Positions 1 through 10,298 of a stretch of 64,000 nucleotides of DNA are shown here, in pieces (the first letter of the stretch is position 1; the number at the start of each line of letters is the position of its first letter). The DNA comes from Symsagittifera roscoffensis (lineage: Eukaryota > Xenacoelomorpha > Acoela > Convolutidae), in NCBI RefSeq assembly GCF_963678635.1, contig NC_087069.1:29178776-29242775 (forward strand), read 5' to 3'. Below the pieces are notes generated by a model. It had not been told where the DNA came from, ran no database searches, and was given only the letters and a program-made list of their open reading frames with translations. Position numbers and translations under genes: made by a program.

Positions 1-1
1 C

Positions 2-2059
2 CTTCGTCAGTGGTATGCATGGTTATGGGACAAAATAAAGAACAATGTACCCAAGGTTACATCACACAGATCAACTCTCCCCCCGTGGGTGAAGCCAAGT
101 ACGTCTCACATGCTAAAAAGAGTACAAACCTTAAAACGGCGTATCGATCGGCAAAACAAACCTAATTTAAGCATTATCCTAAAACACAAAAAACTGGAAA
201 AAAATCTTCAAATAGCATTGACTGAAGATCAAGCAATTTACGAAGAAACAGTAACAAGCAGTAGACGATTCAGTGACCTGCAAAAATACTTGAACAAAAT
301 AAGTAGTTCCAGGAAATATCCCCAAAAAATGTTCTACAAGGAAAAATCCACAAGAGATGACACCCAAAAAGCTACATTTTTTAACGAATTTTTCATCAGT
401 GTATATCAAAAGGAATCAATTCCTAACCCTCTCGCACGAAATACAAACTGTTCTCCTACAGAAGAAATCTGTACACAATTACACATTGAAGAAACCAAAA
501 TTCAATACATTCTCAAAAATCTTTTAACAAATAAAGCGTCAGGTTTTGATGGTATAGGTAATATAATCCTAAAAAATCTTTCTGAAACTCTGTCAAAATC
601 GCTCTATCTTCTCTTCCGCACATTCATTAACAAGCGGCTCTTTACGACCTACTGGAAAACAAGTCAAGTGGCCCCAATTTTTAAAGAAAAGAACAAGGCG
701 TCAGTTGAGTGCTACCGCCCAATTAGCCTCTTATGCTCCGCCTCGAAGGTCTTCGAAAAAATTATCTTTGATAATATATACCCCAAAGTTCAACCTTTCC
801 TGGAAAACGCACAATACGGCTTCCGGCAAAAAAAGTCAGCAGTACTACAAATGGTACAATTTTTGAGCAACGTATATGAACTCTACGATGACAAAAATGT
901 TCAAACACTATCAGTCCTTTACCTAGATTTTTCTAAAGCCTTTGATAAAGTTCCTCATAGTATCCTAGTCGCCAAACTACGGAACATAGGTCTAAGCATT
1001 CAAATACAAGACATAATACAAGACTATCTAACAGATAGAATGCAGTTTGTGAAAATCAATAAAAGTTCATCAACTCTGAAAGAAGTAACTAGCGGTGTAC
1101 CACAGGGCTCAATTCTTGGCCCTCTACTTTTTATCATATTCATTAACGACTTTCCCAAATGCATTGAGAATTCAGATTGTTTTGGCTATTGTGACGATAT
1201 GAAGATCTTGTCTACTGAAGAAATTCATCTGCAAAAAGACACGGCAAATGTTGAAAAATGGTGCAAAGAAAATAAAATGCCGCTGAATGAAGATAAATGT
1301 AATTTGTTAAACCTCAAAGGGAAAATGGAAGTTACACTATTTAATACAAATGTTGATACCGCAAAGACCCAAAAAGACTTAGGTATTTTAATGTGTGACA
1401 ACCTTTCGTGGTCAGTAAATGCTGAAAATCGCATATCAAAAGCAATGGGAGCTTTTTACAAAATCAAACGAAATATCTCGAAAAAAACATCATTAAAGTC
1501 AAAATTAAACTTATACTGCGGATACATCGTACCAATCATAAGCTATGCATCGCAAACATGGTATCCGAACAAAGCAGAATTAAGACAACTAGAAAGAGTA
1601 CAAAAACGAGCGACATCTTGGATTACAAATAACTTCAAAATGAGTTATACTGAAAGACTGAAATTTTTAAAGCTCCTTCCACTCTCAATGTACTTTGAAT
1701 TACACGACATATTGTACTTAGTTTCACTACTAAAAAATAAACATGACATTGATTTGAATACAATTATTCATAAAAACGAATCACGAACGAGACAAGCAAC
1801 ACGTGGTGAGATTGCTGTTCATGCAACAAGACTGAAAAAGTCAAATGAAAATTATTATATACGTTCTAATACGCTATACAACTACTTTAGCCAAATTGTG
1901 GACTTCGAAAATCAAGATTATGACAGCCTGAAAATATCTATAACAAACACGTTTTGGAAATTCTTCAACAGAAATTTTGCAGAAAACAACTTGTGTATGT
2001 GGAGAATTCTTTGCTGGTGTGGAAACTGCAACCCACCGGGAAAAATTATGAACTTATAA
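2..2059 (+). CDS. LINE ORF2 reverse transcriptase (C-terminal part, open to window edge)
   Basis: Non-LTR retrotransposon reverse transcriptase, used for target-primed reverse transcription. The frame is open from base 2, so the protein continues upstream; the expected APE endonuclease would lie outside the window. Visible RT blocks in order: ECYRPISLL, motif A LYLDFSKAFDKVPH, motif B SGVPQGSILGPLLF, motif C GYCDDMKIL, then the thumb region with YASQTWYP. All 685 or so visible codons are free of stops, so this is the least decayed retroelement ORF here. Odd: motif C reads YCDD where YADD or FADD is usual. The frame stops at 2057-2059, followed by a short 3' UTR and a CTA-repeat tail. The family looks CR1/jockey-like, but this is not certain. 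Confidence 0.85.
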   Translation, partial: LRQWYAWLWDKIKNNVPKVTSHRSTLPPWVKPSTSHMLKRVQTLKRRIDRQNKPNLSIILKHKKLEKNLQIALTEDQAIYEETVTSSRRFSDLQKYLNKISSSRKYPQKMFYKEKSTRDDTQKATFFNEFFISVYQKESIPNPLARNTNCSPTEEICTQLHIEETKIQYILKNLLTNKASGFDGIGNIILKNLSETLSKSLYLLFRTFINKRLFTTYWKTSQVAPIFKEKNKASVECYRPISLLCSASKVFEKIIFDNIYPKVQPFLENAQYGFRQKKSAVLQMVQFLSNVYELYDDKNVQTLSVLYLDFSKAFDKVPHSILVAKLRNIGLSIQIQDIIQDYLTDRMQFVKINKSSSTLKEVTSGVPQGSILGPLLFIIFINDFPKCIENSDCFGYCDDMKILSTEEIHLQKDTANVEKWCKENKMPLNEDKCNLLNLKGKMEVTLFNTNVDTAKTQKDLGILMCDNLSWSVNAENRISKAMGAFYKIKRNISKKTSLKSKLNLYCGYIVPIISYASQTWYPNKAELRQLERVQKRATSWITNNFKMSYTERLKFLKLLPLSMYFELHDILYLVSLLKNKHDIDLNTIIHKNESRTRQATRGEIAVHATRLKKSNENYYIRSNTLYNYFSQIVDFENQDYDSLKISITNTFWKFFNRNFAENNLCMWRILCWCGNCNPPGKIMNL

Positions 2060-2097
2060 ACGAGGGTTCAAAACCCATGGAGAAATCCTAAAGCCTA

Positions 2098-2123
2098 CAC
2101 TACTACTACTACTACTACTACTA
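2098..2123 (+). repeat. (CTA)n microsatellite tail of the LINE
   Basis: About nine CTA/ACT trinucleotides directly follow a roughly 40-nt 3' UTR after the LINE stop codon. Short microsatellite 3' ends are typical of several LINE clades. The next base begins RLE-element sequence, so this marks the LINE 3' boundary. Confidence 0.85.
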
Positions 2124-2953
2124 ATCGGTCCTGAAGAGGTGTCGTGGTTCTAAAACAGACGGAATGTGAGACGAAGATAAAATCTGCTTTATAAGGGCAT
2201 TCAGGTTTGAATGCCTAGAGAATCTCCCTGTATTTTTGCGACACGAAAGACCATGCCAACCATCCTCGGTAACGTCTTTTCCGCACACGCATTTATTCCG
2301 TTCGCATATTTTTGAGCCTAATCGAAGTCCTATCGCAATTCTGAGTTGTTGGTTCGACAGTTTTAACCTAAAATTTATGCACGGGATGACGTTCAACTAT
2401 TGTTAGCCAAATCTATTTTGGAACGCGTTGAATCTTTTTACGTCCTTTGGTTCGAGTCGAAAAATCAAGTCCGCAATTTTGCTGTCAAAAATTGGCTCCG
2501 TCCAATTTTTTTGATTTCATTTTCAGGAGCAATTTCAATTTTTCCAAGTTCCAACCCTCGTTTAAGCGCAACATCATAGGTTCCATCCACATGCTCCAAA
2601 TCAAAGATTTTGCTCAAGGCATCTTTTGCTCCTACTGCTGAGGCTAAGAAAGCGGGTAAAGCGAGTAGACGAGCGGAAGAAACACACAAGCCACCTTAGG
2701 CTGCCGGGAGAACTGCTTGTAAAAACTGATTGTCATCCATTTTTACGTTAGTGACCATGCATAACGAATTTCTTAGTAATTTATCGTAGCGTTCCAAAAA
2801 ATCTTTTTGCAAAAAACAAGGGCTCATACGCAAAAAATATAGGAGTTTTGGCATGCTAAAGCAATATTTCAGGAGGTAAAAACCATAATGGGCGTCTAGT
2901 TTGTCAATGACATCCGAGATTTTTTCAAGCTCCTTAATTTTTTCATCGAACAA
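2124..2953 (-). pseudogene. RLE family A C-terminal thumb and CCHC region, copy 1
   Basis: Continuation of the RT protein in shifting frames: 2953-2696 (thumb-like, MPKLLYFLR), 2689-2465 (SSARLLALPAFLASA), and 2396-2124 (NQQLRIAIGLRLGS, then CVCGKDVTEDGWHGLSC). The last part is a zinc-binding Cys/His cluster of the kind that precedes the endonuclease in R2-like elements. The sequence ends at FRTD, just before the RPDG motif present in copy 2. Frameshifts separate the pieces. Confidence 0.7.
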
Positions 2954-3059
2954 TTCTTTTCGGCAAAGTTGGCCGATTGGAGATCCTAAAATGAGGAGTT
3001 CTTCTTTTTTTTATTTTTTTGGGGCATATTTTTCGAAATTATTTTAAAATTGAATTATA

Positions 3060-4232
3060 CTATGTACTAGTAGTCGGTCCCAAAAAACAAAGTTCGCACT
3101 TCTCAGTGTTCAAGCTCAGGTCGTAATTTTGTTCCGATTTCAAAATGTTTTTAAGGTCCCGGAGTACTACCTTATAGTCGTCGGCTAAATTCCCATCATC
3201 TAAATACCAGATGTTAATTTTCGACTCCAACTGTTTGACTAGTGTATGAAATGTTTCCGCAAAAAAGGGTGGGGCTTCAGGATCACCTTGCTGAGTTCCG
3301 TCTTCTGACATTATGACAGAGCTTCCGTAAAAAAGGTAACTAGGTTTACCATACGCGCAATGGAGGTAATTATACAATTCGGGGCGATTTGAATAAACAT
3401 GATTCAGCCTTGTTTCTCTGTTGAGAGAGTTAAAGGCATTCTTAAAATCTAGTTTTAAAAGAACAGTGCAATTTGGATTGTCGTCGCGTTTAATTAGGTT
3501 TCGAAACGAGTGCGCAGCTATTTCTGCTCCTCGTTTGGTACCGCATCCTACCTGTACGTTTCCGAAAGAATTTTGTCGCTCGGAGAGGGCCTTGTTTCCA
3601 GCGCATTTAGACGCAAGACGTCTCAGCGTGTTGCCTATGGCAATCGGTCTCCACCCTCCGTCTATCTTTATGAGGGCGATAAGCTTTGCGCCAAAAATGA
3701 AAGATCTTAGTGGTTCGGGTATTTTGCCATCTCCAATGAGGTTTATCAGCTTAATAAGCGATTTCAGAAAATTAAGTCCTGCACTGCCATTCGACTTACT
3801 AACAAGATCTTTAAAAATTTGAGGAACTATTTTATCAGGACCTGCTGCTGATGCGTTTGGAAAGGACATTATCCCTTTGTATTGGTCGAAATCGGTTACG
3901 AAAAAACTATCCAATTTTGCTGGATTTGGAGCTGCAAATTTGGCTCACTGAGGGTGCTTAGACAACAATTTTTGATAGTTATCAGTTGAAAAAGGAGCAA
4001 TTTTGTCATCCGAAGCAGCAAGCCATATTGCTCCTTTTACATTTCCTTCATCGAGCTTGCTACTTATTAACTTTATTCTCTGCTCGAGGTCACTCAGAGG
4101 CGGGCTTGAAACTTGGGGATGGGGTTTTGGAAGTGACACGTCATTTGCTCGAATTTTTTTATTTATCATAGAGCTCATGCTTGTGGTCTGTTTGCGTCCA
4201 CTTCTTTTCGGTTGCTCCAAAAAAAAAAACAA
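3060..4232 (-). pseudogene. RLE family A reverse transcriptase, copy 1 (one nonsense codon)
   Basis: Reverse transcriptase body. The N-terminal segment (4232-3945) ends SKHPQ then TGA and continues in frame as AKFAAPNP into the main ORF (3914-3060). Copy 2 has CGA at the TGA position, so this is a CpG-to-TpG nonsense change. RT landmarks: SAAGPDKIVPQ, GGWRPIAIGNTLRR, motif A LDFKNAFNSLNRE, motif B EDGTQQGDPEAP, and motif C WYLDDGNLADDY with both catalytic Asp present. The frame breaks after LGPTTST (3060). Catalytic residues are intact but the gene is broken. Confidence 0.8.
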
Positions 4233-4249
4233 GAATGACGTTAAAAAAT

Positions 4250-4699
4250 TTAGACAATGTCATTTATTTTGTCCGACAGACTTTCCGCCAAGGGAACACG
4301 CGAGTCTTTTGGTACTCTTTTGAGTACTTGGACATTTGAGATGGCTGTTTTAACATAAATGTCTAGCACTAAACCATTAGCTATTGTTGCTTTATTAAAA
4401 AATTTTACATCATCGCATAAAGGACACTGAAACCATTGGGTTTTCTTAGAGTCGCTAAGAGAAATATTTACACAACTGGTATATATCTGCTGAATGAAGA
4501 CAATCGTAATATAATAAATAAGACGTAGCCCTGTTTTTAGGAATTTATCAGTCCTGAATCTTTGCTTGTACACTCTTTGTTGTTTTTTCTCACCTTGACG
4601 CAGCATAAAGGTTAAAAAAAAGGATTTTGACTGGACTTTAGGGGACTGAACTAACCCATGATAAGCGGTTAGTGAGAATTTTACAAAACAGCAAATCAA
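4250..4699 (-). other. Leader ORF of RLE family A copy 1
   Basis: A 149-codon frame upstream of the RT body, ending in a stop at 4250, then further stops before the next frame at 4232. It contains WFQCPLCDD, one half of a possible zinc finger (second Cys/His pair not obvious), and SDSKKTQ. The nucleotide sequence is conserved in copy 2 (8040-8371), which argues that it belongs to the element. It may be the N-terminal DNA-binding region; that is inference only. Confidence 0.4.
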
Positions 4700-4794
4700 A
4701 AAATAAAAGACAACTAAATTAACTTAAATTTTAAAATCGAATTATAAAAATAAAAAAAAAAGAACAATCTCACCCGAGCTCAGTAGGTCCAGCG

Positions 4795-4986
4795 GTGCAC
4801 CACCAGACTCCTCAAGCCAGTTCCAGTTTCCCACCTGCCCACAGAAAGCCACTTGACAGACCTGTCTCTAAAATCCCTCAGAGGAGGCTCCATAAACAGG
4901 CACAAACATCAAAGATAACAAATCTATTTAATAAGTTTAACACAACAATGTATAGAAACCCAGTCATTGCAATGTTCAACGTTTAG
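4795..4986 (+). other. Short ORF between RLE copies, possibly LINE-derived
   Basis: A 63-codon plus-strand frame starting without ATG, rich in Pro, Gln and Lys, ending RNPVIAMFNV. The ending resembles the FNVRS start of an APE endonuclease but stops there. The rest of 4700-5541 holds no recognisable gene. Confidence 0.2.
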
Positions 4987-5067
4987 TTTTCAGTTATAAG
5001 AATAAAAAAGGTCATTTAAAATGGGCTCTTCCGTCATGCGACGGTACGTGCACAGGTTGGATAGGGC

Positions 5068-5132
5068 TATACCAACGCTATATAAAAAGCGTTGGTATAC
5101 ATTTTGTGAACACTAACTAATTCACAAAGTGT
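5068..5132. repeat. Two adjacent perfect or near-perfect hairpins
   Basis: Arms TATACCAACGCT (5068-5079) and AGCGTTGGTATA (5088-5099) are perfect 12-bp complements around an 8-nt loop. Immediately after, ACATTTTGTGAA and TTCACAAAGTGT form a second hairpin with about one mismatch. They lie in the 3' flank of RLE copy 2 on its strand, so they could be 3' UTR structure. No function can be assigned. Confidence 0.6.
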
Positions 5133-5563
5133 ATGTGAATTTTTGTAAATAACATTTGTAAATTGATAATTTACCGTAACTTAGGTTAGTTTATTGTAAA
5201 AATCCTGACGCTGCACATAGTTGCAAAAATGTTTGAAAGTTACATTTTAGCAAAAATCTCTTCGCTATATAAATACATCGGCAAATTGTTAGGAACAAAT
5301 CAAGTCGATTTTAATGCATCCAGAGAATTGTCAATCAAAATCTACCCTCCTCGGTTGTAGCACAGACAGAATTGTCTATGTTGGATGTAGTTTTAAGATT
5401 TTTGAACAATTTTTTTTATAAAAGAAGATGACAAGAGTTTAAGTCCTTTTCAGTTAAAGTCGATACGGGTTACGTTTCTTCAATAAAAACACCTAACACG
5501 AGAAAATATAATATACAAGTGTTACAAAAAAAATTCGTCGAAAATTATTTTTTCATTTATTGT

Positions 5564-5996
5564 TCAGAGTACGCAAGCGGCGTTCGCAATCTGTATTGCC
5601 AGGGAGATTCTCTGTTTTAAAAAGCTGCCTGCTCTGGGTTCCTCAGTGCATATGCTTAAGTTCTTACGAAGCTTGCTCAAAAAAATTTCTGTGCTGGGGC
5701 CGGCCGCGCCCTGAACTTCAAAAGCTAGCGGTTCAAAAAGATATCCATCATCTACGAGATCTTTATACTTGTGTTTTTTTTGCTCTTCCGCTTCAGCGGC
5801 AGCCGTACCAGGGTTACAAACAGACCTGGCGTTAATCCTATAAGGGGCTAAGGAGTCTACTACCGTGACATCCCACAATAGTTGCTTACCAACAGCCCAT
5901 GGAACGGGCGTTAAACCGTCTGGTCGCTTCTGATTGGTCCTGTAGAGGTGTAGTGGTTCTAAAACAGAGGGAATGTGAGTAGAAGATAAGCTCTAA
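5564..5996 (-). pseudogene. RLE family A restriction-like endonuclease domain
   Basis: Open frame reading EPLHLYRTNQKRPDGLTPV, then QLLWDVTVVDS. The RPDG...WDVTVVD spacing fits a PD-(D/E)XK-type restriction-like endonuclease, as at the C terminus of R2-type elements. Downstream are EEQKKHKYKDL and PRAGSFLKQRISLAIQ, which I recall as conserved in this retroelement group. The domain frame is intact, but the upstream CCHC Cys are damaged (CVCGK of copy 1 reads stop-VCRK here), so the protein as a whole is not encoded. It ends at the stop at 5564. Confidence 0.65.
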
Positions 5997-6202
5997 TTTT
6001 TATGGGCATTCAGGTTTGAATGCCTAGAGAATCTCCCTGCACTTTTGAGGCTAGAAAGACTATGCCAATCATCCTCGGTAACGTCTTTTCTGCACACTCA
6101 TTTATACCGTTCGCATATGTTTGAGCCTTCTCGAAGTCCTATCGCAATTCTGAGTTGTTACAGTTTTAACCTTAAATTTTTGCAAGGCATGACATTCAAC
6201 CA

Positions 6203-7814
6203 TTAGGAGCCAAATTTATCTTGAAATGCATTGAATCTTTTTACGTCCGTTGGTTCGAGTAGTAAAATCAAATCTGTAATTTCGCTGTCAAAAATTGGCT
6301 CCGTCCATTTTTTTAGGATTTCATTTTCAGGAGAAATTTCACTTTTTCCAAATTCAAACCACCGTTTAAGTGCATTATCATAGGTTCCATCCACATGCTC
6401 CAAACCAAAGATTTCGCTCAAGACATGTTTTGCTCCTACTGCTGAGGCTAAGAAAGCGGGTAAAGCGAGTAGACGAGCGGAAGAAACGCCCAAGCCATGT
6501 TTGGCTGCCGGAAAAACTGCTCGTATAAACTGGTTATCATCCATTTTCACGTTAGTGATCTTGCATAACAAATTTCTTAGTAAATTGTCGTAGCGTTCCA
6601 AAAAATCATTTTGCAAAAAATAAGGGCTCGTACGCAAAAAATATAGGAGTTTTGGCATGCTAAAGCAATTTTTCAGGAGACAAAAACTATAATGGACGTC
6701 TAGTTTGTCAATGACATCCGAGATATTTTCAAGCTCCTTAACTCTTTCGTCGAGCAATTCTTTTCGGCAAAGCTCGCCGATTGAAGATCCTAAAATTAGG
6801 AGTTCTTCTTTGGTTTTCGGGGCAAATTTTTCGAAATTCTGTTAAAATTGAATTATACTGTGTACTTGTAGTCGGTCCCAAAAAAACAAATTTCGCACTT
6901 CTTAGAGTTCAAGCTCAAGCCGTAAATTGTTCCGATTTCAAAATGATTTTAAGGTCCCGGATTATTACCTTATAGTCGTCGGCTAAATTTCCTTCATCTA
7001 AATACCAAATGTTAATTTTCGACTCCAACTGTTTGACTATTCTCTGATTTTTTTCCGCAAAAAGGGGTGGGGCTTCAGGGTCACTGTCACCTTGCTGAGT
7101 TTCGTCTTCTGACATTATGACAGAGCTTCGGTAAAAAAGGTAACTGGGTTTACCCTACGCTCAATGGGTGTAATTATACCATTCGGGGCGATTTGAATAA
7201 ACATGATTCAGCATTGTTTCTCTATTTAGAGAGTTAAAGGCATCTTAAAATCTAGTTTTAAAAGAACAGTGCATTTTCGATTGTCGTCGCATTCAATTAG
7301 GTTTCGAAACAAGTGTGCAGCTAATTCTGCTCCTCGTTTGGAACCGCATCCTACCTGTACATTTCCGAAAATTTTTTATCGCTCGGAGAGGGCCTTGCTT
7401 CCAGCGCATTTAGACGCGATACGTCTCAGCGTGTTGCCTATGGCAATCGGTCTCAACCCTCCGTCTATCTTTATGAGGGCGATAAGCTTTGCGCCCAAAA
7501 AAGAAAGGTCTTAGGGGTTCGGGTATTTTGCCATCTCCAATGAGGTTTATCAGCTAAGTAAGTGATTTCAGAAAATTAAGTCCTGCACCGCCATTCGACT
7601 TACTAACAAGATCTTTGAAACTTTGAGGAACTATTTTATCAGGACCTGCTGCTGATCCGTTCGGAAAGGACATTATCGCTTTGTATAGATCAAAATCGGT
7701 TACGAAAAAACTATACAAATTTTTTGGATTTCGAGCTGCAAATTTGGCTCGCTGAGGGTGCTCAGGACAACAATTTTTGATAGTTATCAGTTGAAAAAGG
7801 AGCATTTTTATCAT
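6203..7814 (-). pseudogene. RLE family A reverse transcriptase, copy 2 (degenerate)
   Basis: RT fragments in several frames: 7814-7554 (HPQRAKFAARNP, SAAGPDKIVPQ), a broken motif A stretch near 7240, 7115-6915 (motif B interrupted as DETQQGDSDPEAP by two extra residues; motif C WYLDEGNLADD), and 6757-6203 (thumb to NAFQDKFGS). The change of the second catalytic Asp to Glu (YLDD to YLDE) and the frameshifts make it non-functional. It preserves the Arg codon that is TGA in copy 1. Confidence 0.75.
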
Positions 7815-8380
7815 CCGAAGCAGTAAGCTTTATTCCTCTTTTTACATTTCCTTCATCGAGCTTACTACTTATTAACTTTATTCTCTGCTCGAGGTCACTC
7901 AGAGGCGGGCTTGAAACTTGGGGATGGGGTTTGGAAGTGACACGTCATTTGCTCGAAATTTTTTATTTATCAAAGAGCTCATGCTTGTGGTCAGTTTGCG
8001 TCCCTTTCTTTTCGGTTGCTCCAAAAAAAAACAAGAACGACGTTAAAAAAATAGCTATTTTGTAACATTTTTTACATTGTAGACGATGTCATTTATTTTG
8101 TCCGACAGACTTTCCGCCAAGGGAACACGCGAATCTTTTGGTACTCTTTTGAGTACTCGGACATTTGAGATGGCTGTATTAACATATGTGTCTAGCACTA
8201 AACCATTAGCTATTGTTGCTTTATTAACAGATTTTACATCAACGCATAAGGGACACTGAAACCATTGGGTTTTCTTAGAGTCGCTAAGAGAAATAGTTAC
8301 ACAACTGATATATATCTGCTGAATGAAGACAATCGTATTATAATGAATAAGAAGAAGCCCTGTTTTTAGGAATGAATTCG

Positions 8381-8854
8381 TGAATTCGTGATCTGGGGAT
8401 ACTGAATTCCAGCCTTGAGCTCACTATTTTTGCATGTAATTGAGTTAAATTGAGCGTTCTGGCCGAAGCCCAAAACGGTAGCAATGTTGTCGGCCCGACG
8501 TTAAAAGGACCACAAAAAAAACTGGCTTTAGCAGAGACGGTTAAAAGAATGAAAAGCTGTGTTTAGACGCTAGCCAGTCGTTTTACAACGTAGCTTCATT
8601 TTCCGTCGATATGTACTTCCGGGCAAATGTTACACTGTTTTCTACTGATTTCTTCGCTAAATATAACCGTTTTCTGCATTTCTCAGAAACAGACCGTTGA
8701 GAATCAAAATTTCGTAATTTAAAAAATTCCAGATTATTCCGACCCTCTTTTTTACTAATAATCGATCACTAAGGCCTTTTTTGTCATTTTGTAGTGCCGC
8801 CGCTGGTTTGACTGTGCCAATCCGGGGTAATTGCACAAATTTTTAGAAGGTGTT
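8381..8854. other. No gene recognised
   Basis: Between the end of RLE copy 2 homology and the start of the PLE tail. It includes GAATTCGTGAATTCGTG, a short tandem repeat at 8373-8390. No open frame or known motif seen. Confidence 0.4.
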
Positions 8855-9320
8855 AAAATTGTAAATTTAAACAAACGTTTTCTCTTATTTTTGTACATCT
8901 TCAGGTTTTAAATATTCTAAACTATCTGTACAAAAAGATCAAAGATCATAAAAAGTGTCATACACATCATTTCAAAATCTAAAAAATTCAACCAATCAAA
9001 ACTTTAAAAATATAACTGAAATTATGTTACTACTATCATGTGACAATTTCAAACACTTTGTCACAAATTTTGACACTTTTGGTTTTAGCCAAAATTATTT
9101 GGTTCTGGAGCAAAAGCCTTAGTGTCAGCTCCCTACTTCTAAACACGTCGCGCGTGTTTATTGCCGGTCTCTCTTTCCTAATAAGCAGCGCCTCCAATGT
9201 AGGTAACTTAATTTTCAGAGAAATTACATTAAAAAACTTCACAAAACTTAACATTACTATCAGTGTAGTGAGGCTTTGTCGGGGTACACTCAGTAGTTGC
9301 AAGTTTGGTTTTGCCTCCAA
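8855..9320 (-). mobile_element. Penelope-like element 3' end (GIY-YIG C terminus plus 3' UTR)
   Basis: Minus-strand fragment. Codons near 9240-9090 read EALLIRKERPAINTRD then FRSRELTLR, which resembles the C-terminal end of PLE GIY-YIG endonucleases, where a conserved LEAL..I....P.INT block closes the domain. The downstream 8855-9131 matches the repeats at 12281-12540 and 15809-16091, identifying those as PLE 3' UTR/pseudo-LTR. The fragment is 5'-truncated at about 9240. Confidence 0.65.
8860..8925 (-). ncRNA. Degenerate hammerhead ribozyme, PLE tail copy
   Basis: Minus strand keeps CTGAAGA (8904-8898), GAAA and ACGTTT, but the helix II segment has changed (TGTAC versus TAAGA instead of TGCAC/GTGC), so helix II cannot form. 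Probably inactive. Confidence 0.5.
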
Positions 9321-9561
9321 ATATGACTGCTCAAAACCTGGCAGTTTTCCAGATATGACGTTTTTAGTGATTTTTTCAAAACATTTTCATGCAAATTAAA
9401 TATATTTTTTTTCTTTCAAAGTTTGAAATTTCTAACCTGTAGTTGGGGCAGTAAGTAATCCCAGGAGTTGCGAATTCGGCCTCCAAATTCTCAAAATCTC
9501 TATAGTTTAAGAGATCAGACGATTTTAGAGATTTTTTTGGAAATTTTCAGAAAACTCAAAT

Positions 9562-9628
<67 letters not shown>

Positions 9629-9945
9629 TACAAAATAATTCACTAAAGTGAAATTCCCAACCCTGTAGTTGTGTACTGTTAGAGTAACTTCAAAGATTGC
9701 GATTATTGCCATCAAATTAGACTGCTGAAACCTTGGTAGTTTTCGAGATGTGATATTTTTTCTGTTTCTCAAAAAAGTACCTGGCTTAGGAAACTTAAGG
9801 TTAAGTGTATCAAAATTTGAGTTTCCCAGCTTTGTATTTGGGTATTAGAAGAGTAATCTCAGTAGTTATAAATCCTGCGTCCAAATGCGACTGCTCAGTT
9901 GCTATTCGTTTCCAAGATGTGACGCTTCTTAGTTCATTTTAGATT
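9283..9945. repeat. Diverged tandem repeat, unit about 185 bp
   Basis: Recurring blocks such as GTAGTTG..., CTCCAAAT.TGACTGCTCA, AAACCTGG.AGTTTTC.AGAT.TGA appear near 9283-9365, 9430-9500 (partial), 9660-9755 and 9825-9930. The array is interrupted by the AT microsatellite. No coding capacity. It abuts the PLE tail. Confidence 0.55.
9567..9625. repeat. (TA)n microsatellite
   Basis: An uninterrupted run of about 29 TA dinucleotides. Confidence 0.95.
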
Positions 9946-10060
9946 TTTCGAAGAACTTATGAAAACTTCACAAAGAAGAAGAAGACAAGAAAAAAATCTT
10001 AATTAAAAGACTGTTCTCCAGTAACAAATCGATCAGAGTTAAAATCTGACAATCTAGCAC

Positions 10061-10260
10061 CTATTTAAAAATGAATGATTCCGTACAAATCTTTGGCAGC
10101 ATGTAGGGAGTTCGTCCACGAGTGGGACGAGTATTAATATTACTTTCCCGTTGCGCAGGCAGTAGACCTTGTAAAAAGTGTGACCCATTTTTCTCGATCT
10201 TCTGGAATAAAACTTCGTCTCTTCGTGTTATTATGTTTCGTACTTTTAGTTTTTTTTTTT
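10061..10260 (-). pseudogene. Possible LINE RT C-terminal fragment
   Basis: The minus frame contains INTRPTRGRTPYMLPKICTE then SF, reminiscent of the C-terminal tails of CR1/jockey-like LINE proteins (R....Y..P..RTE.F). It is fused head-on to the plus-strand RLE fragment at 10299. Weak evidence. Confidence 0.25.
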
Positions 10261-10298
10261 TTGAGTAACTCGATCTGTGAGCAATTTTCACTACTCTG

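Larger units (their letters stand above)
2124..4700 (-). mobile_element. RLE-type (R2-like) retroelement, family A, copy 1
   Basis: Minus-strand non-LTR element reading from about 4700 down to 2124. It aligns along its length with copy 2 (5541-8380), with shared sequence up to about 4542 / 8371. It carries a leader ORF, an RT body and a CCHC-type zinc region, but stops at 2124, just before the endonuclease that copy 2 still has. The missing part is expected on the other side of the LINE at 1-2123, so the LINE probably inserted into this copy. Assignment to restriction-like-endonuclease elements rests on the CCHC plus PD...D motifs seen in copy 2. Confidence 0.7.
5541..8380 (-). mobile_element. 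RLE-type retroelement, family A, copy 2
   Basis: Second, more decayed copy, same orientation as copy 1. Homology to copy 1 runs from about 8371 down to the CCHC region, and this copy also keeps the C-terminal endonuclease (5996-5564). Sequence then departs into A/T-rich flank. Multiple frameshifts and a damaged motif C show it is dead. Confidence 0.7.
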
